Origin: Streptomyces sp. NBC_01235
GTDB lineage: Bacteria; Actinomycetota; Actinomycetes; Streptomycetales; Streptomycetaceae
Assembly (NCBI RefSeq): GCF_035989285.1
Contig: NZ_CP108513.1
Span: 7,750,001 to 7,814,000 of the forward strand
Direction: 5' to 3'
DNA: 64,000 nt
The translations under genes were made by a program, and so were the position numbers. Of this stretch, positions 10,289 to 19,049 are shown in pieces. Positions within the stretch are counted from its first letter, which is position 1, and each line of letters begins with the position of its first letter. Under the pieces are notes generated by a model, which did not search any database, was not told the DNA's origin, and worked only from the letters and a program-made list of their open reading frames with translations.

Positions 10289-11800
10289 TTACTTCACGCT
10301 GATCCTCCGCAGGCTGACCGACGCCGCCACCGCCGCCCCCGCCAGCAACAGCGCTCCTGCGATCGCCGCGCCGTGCATGCCGTTGGTGAAGGCTTCCCGT
10401 GCCGCCGTCGCCAGGGCGTCTCCCGTGCGCCCCGGGAGCTGACGGGCGACGGCCAGCGCGCCGCCCAGGGTCTCCTGGGCCGGAGCCGGGGCCGAGGCCG
10501 GGATGTCGTGGCGGTAGATCGCCGTGCCGATGGAGCCGAGGACCGCCATGCCCAGGGCACCGCCGAACTCGGCGCCGGTCTCCAGGAGGGAGGAGGCCGA
10601 GCCTGCCCGTTCGGCGGGGGCCGCGCCCATCGCCAGGTCCGTCATCTGGGAGATGACCATGACGATCCCGGAGGCCAGGACCCCGCAGGCGGCCAGCACG
10701 AGCCACATGGAGTCGGTGCCGGCAAGGGCGAGCAGAGCGTAGCCGGTGGCGGCGATCGCGAAGCCCGCCGTCACGACGTAGGCCCGGTTGACGCCCTTCT
10801 GGACCAGGGAGGTGGCCAGCGGGGCGGCCATGCCGATCGGCACCGAGGGCAGCAGCGCCCACAGGGCCGCCTCCAGCGCGCTCTTGTCGAGGACCGACTG
10901 GAGGTACTGCGTGGTGAAGAAGGCCGAGCCCAGCATCCCGAACGAGGAGACCAGGTTCAAGGCGACCGCGGGGGCGAAGCCGTGGCTGCGGAACAGGGCC
11001 GGGGAGATCATCGGCGAGGCCGCCGTGCGCTGGCGGTGGACGAAGAGGGCCGCGAAGAGCAGGCCGACGGTGATCGAGACGACGTACTCGGCGTGCCAGC
11101 CCTCGGAGGGGATCTCCTTCAGGCCGTAGATGACGGGGAGCACCGCGGCCATCGACAGCGGGACGCTCGGCCAGTCGAAGCGGCCGGGGGCGGGGTCGCG
11201 CGACTCGGGCAGCAGGATCGGGCCGAGGACCAGCAGCAGCGCCATCGCGGGCAGGTTGACCAGGAAGACCGAGCCCCACCAGAAGTACTCGACCAGGACA
11301 CCGCTCATCACCGAGCCGAGCGCGATGCCCGCCGTCATCACGCCGGACCACAGGCCGATCGCCTTCGCGCGCTGGCCGGGGTCGGTGAACATCGTGCGGA
11401 TCAGGGCCATCGTCGAGGGCATCAGGGTCGCGCCGCCGATGCCGAGGACCGCGCGGGCCGCGATCAGGGTCTCGGCGCTGTTCGCGTAGGCCGCGATCAG
11501 TGAGGCGGTGCCGAAGGCGGCCGCACCGATCAGCAGCAGCTTGCGGCGGCCGATGCGGTCGCCCAGCGAGCCCATCGTCATCAGCAGGCCCGCCAGGACG
11601 AACGCGTAGATGTCGAAGATCCACAGCTGCTGGGTGCCGCTGGGCTCCAGGTCCGCGCTGATGGCGGGGATCGCGAAGTAGAGGACGGAGACGTCCATGG
11701 AGACCAGCAGCAGCGGAAGCATCAGCACCCCGAGGGCGGTCCATTCGCGGCGGCCGGCGCGGGCCGCCGGGGGTGTGGCGGTGCTTGTCGAGTTCGTCAT
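10289..11800 (-). CDS. MFS drug-efflux transporter, DHA2 (14-TM) family
   Basis: A 503-residue polytopic membrane protein of the drug:H+ antiporter-2 group (QacA/LfrA/EmrB-like). The N-terminal pattern SMDVSVLYFAIP in helix 1 and the A-loop GDRIGRRK between helices 2 and 3 are typical, as is the motif-C-like AVLGIGGATLMP. About 14 hydrophobic segments are seen. It is divergent from a TetR gene 97 bases away, and the shared gap contains repeated operator-like sequence, so the pump is probably repressed by that regulator and induced by its substrates. The substrate is unknown. Confidence 0.9.
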   Translation of the reverse strand: MTNSTSTATPPAARAGRREWTALGVLMLPLLLVSMDVSVLYFAIPAISADLEPSGTQQLWIFDIYAFVLAGLLMTMGSLGDRIGRRKLLLIGAAAFGTASLIAAYANSAETLIAARAVLGIGGATLMPSTMALIRTMFTDPGQRAKAIGLWSGVMTAGIALGSVMSGVLVEYFWWGSVFLVNLPAMALLLVLGPILLPESRDPAPGRFDWPSVPLSMAAVLPVIYGLKEIPSEGWHAEYVVSITVGLLFAALFVHRQRTAASPMISPALFRSHGFAPAVALNLVSSFGMLGSAFFTTQYLQSVLDKSALEAALWALLPSVPIGMAAPLATSLVQKGVNRAYVVTAGFAIAATGYALLALAGTDSMWLVLAACGVLASGIVMVISQMTDLAMGAAPAERAGSASSLLETGAEFGGALGMAVLGSIGTAIYRHDIPASAPAPAQETLGGALAVARQLPGRTGDALATAAREAFTNGMHGAAIAGALLLAGAAVAASVSLRRISVK

Positions 11801-11818
11801 ACGGAGGACTGTACGAGC

Positions 11819-11874
11819 GTCTTAAACGCTTGTCTAGAACGAATGTATAATTCATGCGTCTAGGACGGTTGTAT
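11819..11874. promoter_or_regulatory. 13-bp phased repeats, TetR operator/promoter region
   Basis: Three direct copies of GTCTnrrACGnnTGT lie at 11819, 11832 and 11858, spaced 13 and 26 bases, with a weaker GTATAATTCATGC unit at the missing step. Imperfect inverted pairs also occur, for example ACGAATG with CATGCGT. The segment is unusually AT-rich and sits between divergent mfs and tetR genes, so it likely holds both promoters and the repressor sites. Confidence 0.6.
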
Positions 11875-11897
11875 GGATCCGGGGTAGGGTGGCGGGT

Positions 11898-12479
11898 ATG
11901 GGACACCGTGAGGATCTGCTCGAAGGCGCCAAGCGCTGCCTGCTTCAGAAGGGGTTCGTGCGCACGACGGCGCGCGACATCGTCAAGGAGTCGGGGACCA
12001 ACCTCGCCTCGATCGGCTACCACTACGGCTCGAAGGACGCCCTGCTCACCCAGGCGTTCGTGGAGCTGGTGCAGGAGTGGGGCGAGAAGTTCGCCCCGGC
12101 CGACCGGCGCGACACGGAGGACGGGGGCTCGCTGGAGCGGTTCCGTGGCGTGTGGGCGCGGATGCTGGAGACCATGGGCGAGTCCAGGCCCGTCTGGGCG
12201 GCCAGCCTGGAGATCGCCACGCAGGGAGATCGCGTCAGCGAGCTGCGGAAACTGATGGCCGAGGCCCAGATCGAGGGGCGCTCCGGGCTGGTCGCCATGT
12301 TCACCGGCCAGGACGAAGCCACCCTCGACGAACGCACAGTCCAGACGGTCGGCGGCTTCTATCAGGCGCTGCTCAACGGCCTGATGGTGCAGTGGCTCTT
12401 CGATCCGGCGAGCGCGACCACGGCGGACGATCTGACGGAGGGGCTGCGGCGGGTCATCGAGGCGGCCGGCGGGAAGTGA
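11898..12479 (+). CDS. TetR/AcrR-family transcriptional regulator
   Basis: A 193-residue regulator with an N-terminal helix-turn-helix (residues about 5-50: REDLLEGAKRCLLQKGF, TTARDIVKESG, IGYHYGSKDALL) and a helical ligand-binding C-terminal domain. Divergent orientation to the efflux gene and the shared operator point to local repression of the pump and itself. ATG 11898 is chosen; a GTG three codons earlier is possible. The 3' end overlaps a transporter relic on the other strand. Confidence 0.9.
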   Translation: MGHREDLLEGAKRCLLQKGFVRTTARDIVKESGTNLASIGYHYGSKDALLTQAFVELVQEWGEKFAPADRRDTEDGGSLERFRGVWARMLETMGESRPVWAASLEIATQGDRVSELRKLMAEAQIEGRSGLVAMFTGQDEATLDERTVQTVGGFYQALLNGLMVQWLFDPASATTADDLTEGLRRVIEAAGGK

Positions 12480-12716
12480 TCCGGCCGTCCTGCACCAGCG
12501 TCCGGTGCGCGTGCCGCCGTGCCGCGTCCATGTCGTGGGTGACCGGCACGAGCGCCGCGCCGACCGCTTCTTGCTGTTCCGCGAGCAGTTCCAGCACCCG
12601 CTCCCGGCGGTTGGCGTCCGCGCGGTGGTCGGTTCGTCGGCCACCAGGACGTCCGGCTCGTTGACGCATGCCATGGCGATGGCGGCCCGCTGACGCATGC
12701 CGCCGGAGTACTCGTG
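12475..12716 (-). pseudogene. Relic of peptide ABC transporter ATPase (DppD/OppD-like)
   Basis: Only the C-terminal half of an ATPase domain remains. The reverse strand reads HEYSGGMRQRAAIAMA (ABC signature) and then VLVADEPTTA (Walker B) in one frame. After a small deletion, ERVLELLAEQQ and VTHDMDAARRHAHR (H-loop region) continue in another frame. The Walker A part is absent. It is joined directly to a truncated substrate-binding protein, and its end overlaps the tetR 3' end. Confidence 0.8.
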
Positions 12717-13396
12717 CGCAGGGCGGCGGTGCGGGCGGTGCCGCCGGGCACGAACCGTACGTCGATGCCGGATGCCCGGTGCCGGATGACGGCGCCTCGG
12801 CCTTGGTGCCCCGGGAGTCGTCGTAGCGGTCGGGGGAGGCGGAGGAGGTGTCGTTCACCTCGGTCGGCTCGAAGGGGCCGGTGCCGGCGCCGACCGGGTT
12901 CACCGTCCTCCCCGTGTACGCCTTCGCCGCGAGGACCGGCAGCTGCGGTGAGCTGAGCCGCTGCGGGACCAGGGGGTCCTCGTCGGCGGTGGTCACGGTG
13001 ACCGTGTCGGCGTCGGCGGCCCGCACGGTGAGTTCGACGCCGTCCAGGACGCGGGGTTCGGGGGAGGCGGTGGCGGCTCTGGTCGGCGACCGCACGACGG
13101 TTTCGGCGTCGAGTGTCGTGCCGTCGTGGAAGGTGACGCCGTCGCGTATCTCGAAGGCCCGAGCGCGGCCGGACTGCTGCCACTTGGTGGCGAGCGAGGC
13201 CTGCGGGGCGCCGTCCGCGTCCAGCTCGACGAGGGTCTCGGCGGTCGACCTGCGCGAGAGCTTGAAGGTGTCGTCGGAGAGCGGGGAAAGGCCCGAGCGC
13301 GGGGGCTGCGTCATCGCGACGCGCACCCGCTTGCCCTCCCCGTTCGTGGAGTTTCCGGCGGCGGACCCGTCACCGGTGAAGCACCCGGTGGGCAGC
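12717..13396 (-). pseudogene. Relic of family-5 peptide-binding lipoprotein
   Basis: The reverse strand encodes a lipobox-like LPTGC near 13375, then the start of a family-5 solute-binding protein (LATKWQQSGRARAFEIRDGV, FHDGTTLDAETVV, GAGTGPFEPTE). A frameshift near 12800 moves the conserved VRFVPGGTARTAALRT into a second frame. The signal peptide is truncated at the junction with the pucR 3' end. The C-terminal two thirds, both permeases and half of the ATPase are missing. So this is one end of a largely deleted opp/dpp operon. Confidence 0.82.
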
Positions 13397-13402
13397 GCGT
13401 TT

Positions 13403-14638
13403 TCAACGATGACGTAGTCGGGCCGCCTTCAGTGTCATGTGCAGCAGCAGCCGGTCCTCGCCGTCGTCCAGGTCCAGCCCCGTCAGCTGCTCGACGCGCG
13501 AGAGGCGGTAGTACAGCGTCTGCCGGTGGATCCCCAACTCCGCTGCCGTCCGGCCCGCTTGGCCCGCGCAGTCGAGGTACACCTCGGCCGTGCGGGCGAG
13601 TTCGTGGTGGACGGGGGACAGCAGGGTCCGTGCCGCCGGGTCCTCGGTGGCCTCCGGGGGCAGGGCGGTCAGCAGACGGTACGGGCCGATGGACGACCAC
13701 TGCGCGACCGGGCCGAAGCGGGGCTCCGCCAGCGCCGCCCGCGCCGACGCCGACGCCTCCTCCCAGGCCGCGCCGAGTTCCGCCAGGCCGACGCGCCCGG
13801 CCGCCACACCCGCGGCGATCTCTCCCGCCGCCATCTCCCGGGCCGCCGTCTCCCCGGCCCGCTCCAGCAGCCGGGCCGCCGCCGACGTCGCCGGGGTGAG
13901 GGTGTCCGCCGCGCGCAGGCGGACCAGCAGGGCCAGCGACTGGGACTCCCCCAAGGACTTGAGGGCGTGGGAGGCACCCCCACCCCACGGCACCGTGCAC
14001 AGCGCCGTCGCCCCCGGCAGCGTGCGCAGCGAGGGGGCGTCGTCCGGGTCGGCCGACGGCCAGGGGGTCACGCACACCACCGTGTGCGGGCCGTCCGCGC
14101 GGGCGCCGAGCGCGGTGCGCAGCTCCGCCACCGCCATGTCACGCTGCCAGCCGGGCTGGGCGGTCAGCACCGCCCGCAGCTCCCGGGTGAGATCGGCGCC
14201 GTGCTGGGCCTCGTCGGCGAGCAGGGCGCCGATCCGGCCGGTCACCTCCATCGCGGCCGCCAGCTGGGCGTCCGACGGCCCGGGATCGTCGTCGAGCAGC
14301 CAGACGTAACCGAGGACGACCCCCCGATGGCGTACGGGGAGGCAGACCCGCCCCCGGTACACCCCGGCCTCCGGGGTCGGCGGGATCCGCACCGGGCGGC
14401 TCGCGCGTGTGATCCCGAAGCCCTCGAACCAGGTGCGGACGGCGGCGGTGGAGCGCCGGGTGAGGATCGAGCGGGTCCGCACCGGGTCCAGGGCGGACGC
14501 GTCCAGCTCGCCCTCGCTGTCCCACACGCCGAAGGCGATCAGCTCGAAGTCCCGGTTCTCCAGGGTCGCGGGGGCGCCGAGCAGCTCCGAGATCTCGTCG
14601 ACCAGCTCCTGATAGTCACCCTTGTTGTCGGCCGTCAC
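13403..14638 (-). CDS. PucR/CdaR-family transcriptional regulator of proline catabolism (putative)
   Basis: A 411-residue protein ending in the PucR-type helix-turn-helix ([20 protein letters not shown], about residues 365-385). A GAF-like or PucR sensor region fills the N-terminal half. The GTG at 14638 has GGGGGAG ten bases upstream; an in-frame start 20 codons earlier lacks one. It is divergent from proline dehydrogenase, and PucR proteins often control neighbouring catabolic genes, so activation by proline is a reasonable inference. Its 3' end abuts the transporter relic. Confidence 0.85.
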   Translation of the reverse strand: MTADNKGDYQELVDEISELLGAPATLENRDFELIAFGVWDSEGELDASALDPVRTRSILTRRSTAAVRTWFEGFGITRASRPVRIPPTPEAGVYRGRVCLPVRHRGVVLGYVWLLDDDPGPSDAQLAAAMEVTGRIGALLADEAQHGADLTRELRAVLTAQPGWQRDMAVAELRTALGARADGPHTVVCVTPWPSADPDDAPSLRTLPGATALCTVPWGGGASHALKSLGESQSLALLVRLRAADTLTPATSAAARLLERAGETAAREMAAGEIAAGVAAGRVGLAELGAAWEEASASARAALAEPRFGPVAQWSSIGPYRLLTALPPEATEDPAARTLLSPVHHELARTAEVYLDCAGQAGRTAAELGIHRQTLYYRLSRVEQLTGLDLDDGEDRLLLHMTLKAARLRHR

Positions 14639-14785
14639 CCGGGCATTCTCCCCCAATACCCGCCGAGCCTTCATACATCTGTCTGAGATCTGCGGCACGG
14701 ATGCGTGACAGCTGTCGATGGCCGACGATCGGAGGGATCCTTAGGTTTCACGGTGGTTCTATCTGCTGGTTTGTGGAGGTGCCCC
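14639..14785. promoter_or_regulatory. pucR-proline dehydrogenase intergenic control region
   Basis: A 147-base divergent promoter region. A perfect 10-bp palindrome GACAGCTGTC lies at 14707-14716 and is a candidate operator for the PucR-type protein. No clear -10/-35 pair could be fixed by eye. Confidence 0.35.
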
Positions 14786-15712
14786 GTGCTGGGTCCCGTG
14801 ATTCTCGCCGCGTCGCGCAGCGACCGGATGCGACGCCTGATCTCGGCGGCCCCGGTGACGAAGCAGGTCGTCGACCGCTTCATCCCCGGTGAGACGGTCG
14901 ACGACATCGTCCCGATCATCGACGAGCTCACCGCCAAGGGGCTGGAGCTGACGATGGACGTCGTCGGCGAGGACATCACCACCCCCGACCAGGCCCGCGC
15001 CGCCCGGGACGCCTACCTGGCGCTGGTCGACCGGCTCGAGGAGCTGGAGCTCGGCGAGCGCGTCGAGATGTCCGTCAAACTGTCGATGTTCGGCCAAGCG
15101 CTGGACGGCGGGCACGAGCTGGCCCTCGCCAACGTCCGCCCGGTCGTCGAGGCCGCCGCCGCCATCGGCACCACCGTGACCCTCGACGCCGAGGACCACA
15201 CCACCCTCGACTCGATGTTCGCCATCCACGAGGAACTGCGCCGGGAGTTCCCGCAGACCGGCTGCGTCATCCAGGCCTACCTCTTCCGCACCGAGGCCGA
15301 CGCCCGTCGCCTCGCCGCGAGCGGCAGCCGCGTACGGCTCGTGAAGGGCGCGTACAAGGAGCCCGCAGAGGTCGCCCACCAGCACAAACACGAGATCGAC
15401 AAGGCGTACGTCCGGGTCCTGCGCATCCTGATGGAGGGCGAGGGGTACCCGATGATCGGCTCCCACGACCCGCGCCTGATCTCCATCGCGCAGGAACTCG
15501 CCCGCAGGGCCGGGCGCAAGCTCGACGAGTACGAGTTCCAGATGCTGTACGGCATCCGCGGCGACGAGCACCTGCGGCTGGCCGCCGAGGGCCACCGCAT
15601 GCGCGTCTACACCGCCTACGGCACCGACTGGTACGGCTACTTCATGCGCCGCCTGGCGGAGAAGCCCGCCAATCTGCGGTTTTTCGCCCGCAGCATGCTC
15701 ACTCGGGGCTGA
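14786..15712 (+). CDS. Proline dehydrogenase (monofunctional)
   Basis: A 308-residue FAD enzyme oxidising L-proline to pyrroline-5-carboxylate, passing electrons to the respiratory chain. The family's barrel motifs are visible, including VKLSMFGQAL, LDAEDHTT, YLFRTEADA and RLVKGAYKEP. The C-terminal YGTDWYGYFMRRLAEKPAN carries the substrate-binding Arg pair. The GTG at 14786 follows a perfect GGAGGT. It pairs with the pyrroline-5-carboxylate dehydrogenase gene 194 bases downstream. The last 22 codons are repeated, in altered form, just after the gene. Confidence 0.95.
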   Translation: MLGPVILAASRSDRMRRLISAAPVTKQVVDRFIPGETVDDIVPIIDELTAKGLELTMDVVGEDITTPDQARAARDAYLALVDRLEELELGERVEMSVKLSMFGQALDGGHELALANVRPVVEAAAAIGTTVTLDAEDHTTLDSMFAIHEELRREFPQTGCVIQAYLFRTEADARRLAASGSRVRLVKGAYKEPAEVAHQHKHEIDKAYVRVLRILMEGEGYPMIGSHDPRLISIAQELARRAGRKLDEYEFQMLYGIRGDEHLRLAAEGHRMRVYTAYGTDWYGYFMRRLAEKPANLRFFARSMLTRG

Positions 15713-15778
15713 GAGATGAGGCAGGCGCAGAGGCTTTTCCGCCGGGGGCCCAGGGCTTGTGCCCCGGGAAGGCACAGG

Positions 15779-15847
15779 ATGCGCCGCCCGGCCGAGAAGC
15801 CGGCGAACCTGCGGTTCCTCGTCCGCTCGATGGTCAGCAAGGGCTGA
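15779..15847 (+). repeat. Diverged duplicate of the proline dehydrogenase 3' end
   Basis: Starting 66 bases after the proline dehydrogenase stop, 69 bases encode MRRPAEKPANLRFLVRSMVS plus KG and a stop. The real gene ends (15644-15712) with MRRLAEKPANLRFFARSMLT plus RG and a stop. The two units have identical length, both ending in TGA, 135 bases apart. Between them lies a GC-rich hairpin (CCGGGG/CCCCGG, 15733-15758). The copy is probably not translated alone. The functional 3' end uses AAT and TTT codons atypical here, so it may be the newcomer. Confidence 0.85.
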
Positions 15848-15906
15848 GCCCGCCCCACCCCCCGCCCGAAACCCCCGTTACACCCGCTCAGAAGGAGTCG
15901 GAACCC

Positions 15907-17538
15907 ATGGACGCTGTGACCCAGGTCCCCACCCCCGTCAACGAGCCGGTGCACGGCTACGCTCCCGGCTCGCCCGAGCGTGCCCGGCTGGAGGCCAAGC
16001 TCAAGGAGCTGGCCGACAACCCGATCGACCTGCCCTGCACCATCGGCGGCGAGCGGCGGATGGGCGGCGGCGACCGTTTCGACGTCGTCCAGCCGCACAA
16101 CCACAAGGCCCGCCTGGGCACCTACGCCAACGCCACCCAGCAGGACGCGCAGGACGCCGTCGACGCGGCCCTCGCCGCCGCGCCCGCCTGGCGCGCGATG
16201 TCCTTCGACGACCGCGCCGCGATCATCCTGCGCGCCGCCGAACTGCTCGCCGGTCCCTGGCGCGAGACCCTTGCCGCCTCCACCATGCTCGGCCAGTCGA
16301 AGACCGCCCAGCAGGCCGAGATCGACTGTCCCTGCGAGCTGGTCGACTTCTGGCGCTTCAACGTCGCCTACGCCCGCCAGATCCTGGCCGAGCAGCCCCC
16401 GGCCAACTCCCCGGGCGTCTGGAACCGCCTCGACCACCGCCCGCTCGAAGGCTTCGTCTACGCGATCACGCCGTTCAACTTCAGCGCCATCGCGGGCAAC
16501 CTGCCCACCGCGCCCGCCCTGATGGGCAACGTGGTGGTCTGGAAGCCGTCCCCGACGCAGACCCATGCTGCGGTTTTGCTCATGAGGCTCCTTGAGGAGG
16601 CCGGTCTGCCCAAGGGCGTCATCAACCTGGTCACGGGTGACGGCATCGAGGTGTCCAAGGTCGCCCTCGAACACCGCGACCTCGCCGGCATCCACTTCAC
16701 CGGCTCGACGAAGACCTTCCAGTACCTGTGGAAGACGGTCGGCAACAACATCGAGAAGTACCGCTCCTACCCGCGCCTGGTCGGCGAGACCGGCGGCAAG
16801 GACTTCCTCGTCGCCCACCCGAGCGCGGACCGGGCCGTCCTCAAGACCGCCCTCACCCGTGGCGCCTTCGAGTACCAGGGCCAGAAGTGCAGCGCGACCT
16901 CCCGCGCCTACATCCCGGCGTCGATCTGGAACTCCGGCTTCAAGGAGGAGTTCGCGGCCGAGGTCGACTACCTGACCATGGGCGACGTCACCGACCTGGC
17001 GAACTTCGTCGGCGCGGTCATCGACGAGCGCGCGTTCGCCAAGAACAGGGCGGCCATCGACCGCGCGAAGTCGGACCCGGCCTGCACGATCGTCGCGGGC
17101 GGCACCTACGACGACTCGGTCGGCTACTTCGTCCGCCCGACCGTCGTCGAGTGCACCGACCCGGAGAACGAGGTCTTCACGACCGAGTACTTCGGCCCGT
17201 TCCTCGCCGTGCACGTCTACGAGGACGACCAGTACGACGCCATGCTGACCCAGATGGAGTCGGTGTCGGACTACGCGCTGACCGGCGCCGTCGTCGCGAA
17301 CGACCGCGCGGCCGCCGCGTACACGATGGAGAAGCTGCGCTACGCCGCCGGCAACTTCTACATCAACGACAAGTCGACCGGCGCCGTCGTCGGCCAGCAG
17401 CCCTTCGGCGGCGGCCGTGCCTCCGGCACCAACGACAAGGCCGGCGCCCCGCAGAACCTGACGCGCTGGACGCTGACCCGCGCCATCAAGGAGACGCTGG
17501 TCGCGCCGACCGACTACACGTACCCGCACATGGGCTGA
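15907..17538 (+). CDS. pruA: L-glutamate gamma-semialdehyde (pyrroline-5-carboxylate) dehydrogenase
   Basis: A 543-residue NAD-dependent aldehyde dehydrogenase that oxidises glutamate semialdehyde to glutamate, completing proline degradation. The length fits the ALDH4 group (mycobacterial and animal type). Catalytic Cys328 lies in GQKCSATSRAYIP and the general base Glu294 in VGETGGKDF. The cofactor motif FTGSTKTF is present. ATG 15907 follows AGAAGGAG. It works with the proline dehydrogenase upstream and is probably in the same transcript. Confidence 0.96.
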   Translation: MDAVTQVPTPVNEPVHGYAPGSPERARLEAKLKELADNPIDLPCTIGGERRMGGGDRFDVVQPHNHKARLGTYANATQQDAQDAVDAALAAAPAWRAMSFDDRAAIILRAAELLAGPWRETLAASTMLGQSKTAQQAEIDCPCELVDFWRFNVAYARQILAEQPPANSPGVWNRLDHRPLEGFVYAITPFNFSAIAGNLPTAPALMGNVVVWKPSPTQTHAAVLLMRLLEEAGLPKGVINLVTGDGIEVSKVALEHRDLAGIHFTGSTKTFQYLWKTVGNNIEKYRSYPRLVGETGGKDFLVAHPSADRAVLKTALTRGAFEYQGQKCSATSRAYIPASIWNSGFKEEFAAEVDYLTMGDVTDLANFVGAVIDERAFAKNRAAIDRAKSDPACTIVAGGTYDDSVGYFVRPTVVECTDPENEVFTTEYFGPFLAVHVYEDDQYDAMLTQMESVSDYALTGAVVANDRAAAAYTMEKLRYAAGNFYINDKSTGAVVGQQPFGGGRASGTNDKAGAPQNLTRWTLTRAIKETLVAPTDYTYPHMG

Positions 17539-17556
17539 CCTCCGATCCGTGTACGC

Positions 17557-17591
17557 GGACGGGCCGGGTCTGTCGCGGACCCGGCCCGTCC
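17557..17591 (+). terminator. pruA terminator
   Basis: A perfect 14-bp stem (GGACGGGCCGGGTC with its complement) and a 7-base loop, 18 bases after pruA. It has no T run. It sits just upstream of the next start codon, so the hydrolase gene promoter must overlap it or reads through. Confidence 0.7.
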
Positions 17592-17605
17592 GGCACACTG
17601 CGCCC

Positions 17606-18460
17606 ATGGAGACCGTGATCACGGACGACGGCGTCCGCCTGTGGGCGTCCCGCTCCGGCGGGGGCGAGCCGCTGGTGCTCTGTCACGGCGGACCCGGGCT
17701 GTGGGACATGTTCGAGGACGTGGCGGCCATGCTGACCGGCGCGGCCGGCGCGGCCGGCCCGGCGGGCCCGGCCGACGTGGTCCGCTGGGACCAGCGCGGC
17801 TGCGGGCGGTCGGAGCGGTGCGACGGGCCGTGGACCACCCAGCGCTTCGTGGCCGACCTGGACGCCGTGCGCGACCACTTCGGGTTCGGCCGCACGGCGT
17901 TGCTCGGGCACTCCTGGGGCGCCCAACTGGCGTTGAGCTACACGCTGGCGCACCCGGAGCGGGTGAGCACGCTGATCTACGTGAGCGGGACGGGCATCGG
18001 CCCGGTGTCCGACTGGCACGGTCCCTACCAGGAGAACTTCCTCGCCCGGCTCGGCGAGGTGCCCGAACGGCTCGCCCGCTGGCGGGAGTTGACGGTCGGT
18101 GACCGAGAACGGGCCGTGCTCCAGTGGTCCGTCGAGTTCGAGGACCGGGACCGGGCGCCGGCGCACGCCGGGCGCATGGCCGACCCCTGGTTCGGTATCA
18201 ACCTCGCGTGCAGCAAGGTCCTGAACGCCGAGACGAGACGCACCTGGGGCACGCCCGAGCTGTACGCCGCCTGCCAGGCGCTCGAGGTGCCCGTGCTGAT
18301 CGTGGACGGCGCCCGGGACATCCGGCCGCGCTCGGCTGTCGACTCGCTGGAGCGGGCCCTGCCGCAGGTACGCCGAGTGGTCCTGCCGGAGGCCGGGCAC
18401 CTGCCGTGGACGGAGGACTCCGAGGGCTTTTGGGAGGCGGTGGCGTCAGCGGTGCGGTGA
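17606..18460 (+). CDS. Alpha/beta-hydrolase, proline iminopeptidase-like
   Basis: A 284-residue serine hydrolase. The oxyanion motif HGGPG is near residue 31, WDQRGCGRS follows, the nucleophile elbow is GHSWGAQ, the acid is in VDGARD and the catalytic His in EAGHLPW. The HGGPG plus WDQRGxGxS pair is typical of the S33 proline iminopeptidase group. Its place behind the proline genes makes release of proline from peptides attractive, but many relatives act on other esters or amides. An Ala/Gly/Pro-rich insert follows the HGGPG region. Confidence 0.85.
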   Translation: METVITDDGVRLWASRSGGGEPLVLCHGGPGLWDMFEDVAAMLTGAAGAAGPAGPADVVRWDQRGCGRSERCDGPWTTQRFVADLDAVRDHFGFGRTALLGHSWGAQLALSYTLAHPERVSTLIYVSGTGIGPVSDWHGPYQENFLARLGEVPERLARWRELTVGDRERAVLQWSVEFEDRDRAPAHAGRMADPWFGINLACSKVLNAETRRTWGTPELYAACQALEVPVLIVDGARDIRPRSAVDSLERALPQVRRVVLPEAGHLPWTEDSEGFWEAVASAVR

Positions 18461-18463
18461 ACG

Positions 18464-18670
18464 CTACCCGGGGAGCTCGGTCCGCTCCCACCACTCGAAC
18501 ACGGGCAGCCTGCCCTCCGGCGTGTCCGCCTGCCGCGGAGTCGCCCTGAAGTGCTCGTATCCGCCGAGGAACTCGATCTTCACGTCGGTTCCAGGGGACG
18601 GGAGGGGGACGATCCGTTCGGGCAGACCTGCCGGACCGCCCTCGAGAAGTGCCTTGACCGTGTCGCTCAT
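18464..18670 (-). CDS. Small protein, DUF5988-like
   Basis: A 68-residue protein with a good ribosome site (GGAGG) before its ATG. The pattern EGGP, LPE, then GGYEHF and a C-terminal VFEWWERTEL resembles the DUF5988 family of small actinomycete proteins of unknown role. It is convergent with the hydrolase gene, three bases apart. Confidence 0.7.
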   Translation of the reverse strand: MSDTVKALLEGGPAGLPERIVPLPSPGTDVKIEFLGGYEHFRATPRQADTPEGRLPVFEWWERTELPG

Positions 18671-18680
18671 CTGTTGCCTC

Positions 18681-18712
18681 CGAGGAAACCCCGTCCTTCA
18701 GGGCGGGGAGGA
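18681..18712 (+). repeat. IS605-type right-end-like hairpin, copy 1
   Basis: An 8-bp stem (CCCCGTCC with GGGCGGGG, one G-T pair) with TTCA loop, followed by AGGAA. A second hairpin of the same design lies at 18923-18942. It resembles the 3' ends of IS1341/TnpB-type elements common in Streptomyces. Confidence 0.55.
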
Positions 18713-18784
18713 ATGGGATCGCCCGCGGAGCGGGGCAGGGAAAGCCGGTTCGCCGTCAGGGCGGACCGGCGTCCACCATGCGAT

Positions 18785-18955
18785 ACCGCACCTGGTCAAG
18801 AACATTCTCGCGGCCGGGCCGGCCGTGTCTGCCTGTGGAGGCGGTGTAAGACCTCAACGGGAGTCCTCCCGGACGGGGCGGTCGTCGGTGAAGCAGGAAC
18901 GCCAGCGGGTGACCGCTGGAATCCCCCGCCTCCAGGCGGGGGAGGAAGCCAAGAC
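18785..18955 (+). mobile_element. TnpB (IS200/IS605) 3'-end relic
   Basis: The forward strand encodes LVKNILAAGPAVSACGGGVR and then PQRESSRTGR and AGIPRLQAGEE. This matches the last residues of TnpB proteins (NILAAG then ACG-GVRP). It is followed by the right-end hairpin CCCCCGCC-TCCA-GGCGGGGG at 18923-18942. The RuvC core, zinc finger and start are gone. In live elements this segment is also the 3' part of the guide RNA. Nothing here can make a working nuclease. Confidence 0.72.
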
Positions 18956-19049
18956 CTCACCGTTCCCGTTCCCGTTCCGGAACGCGATGTCGCGTCCCGC
19001 CCTCAGGATCAGCCGTGTGGGCGAGCCGCCGCCCGCACCAGATCTTCCC

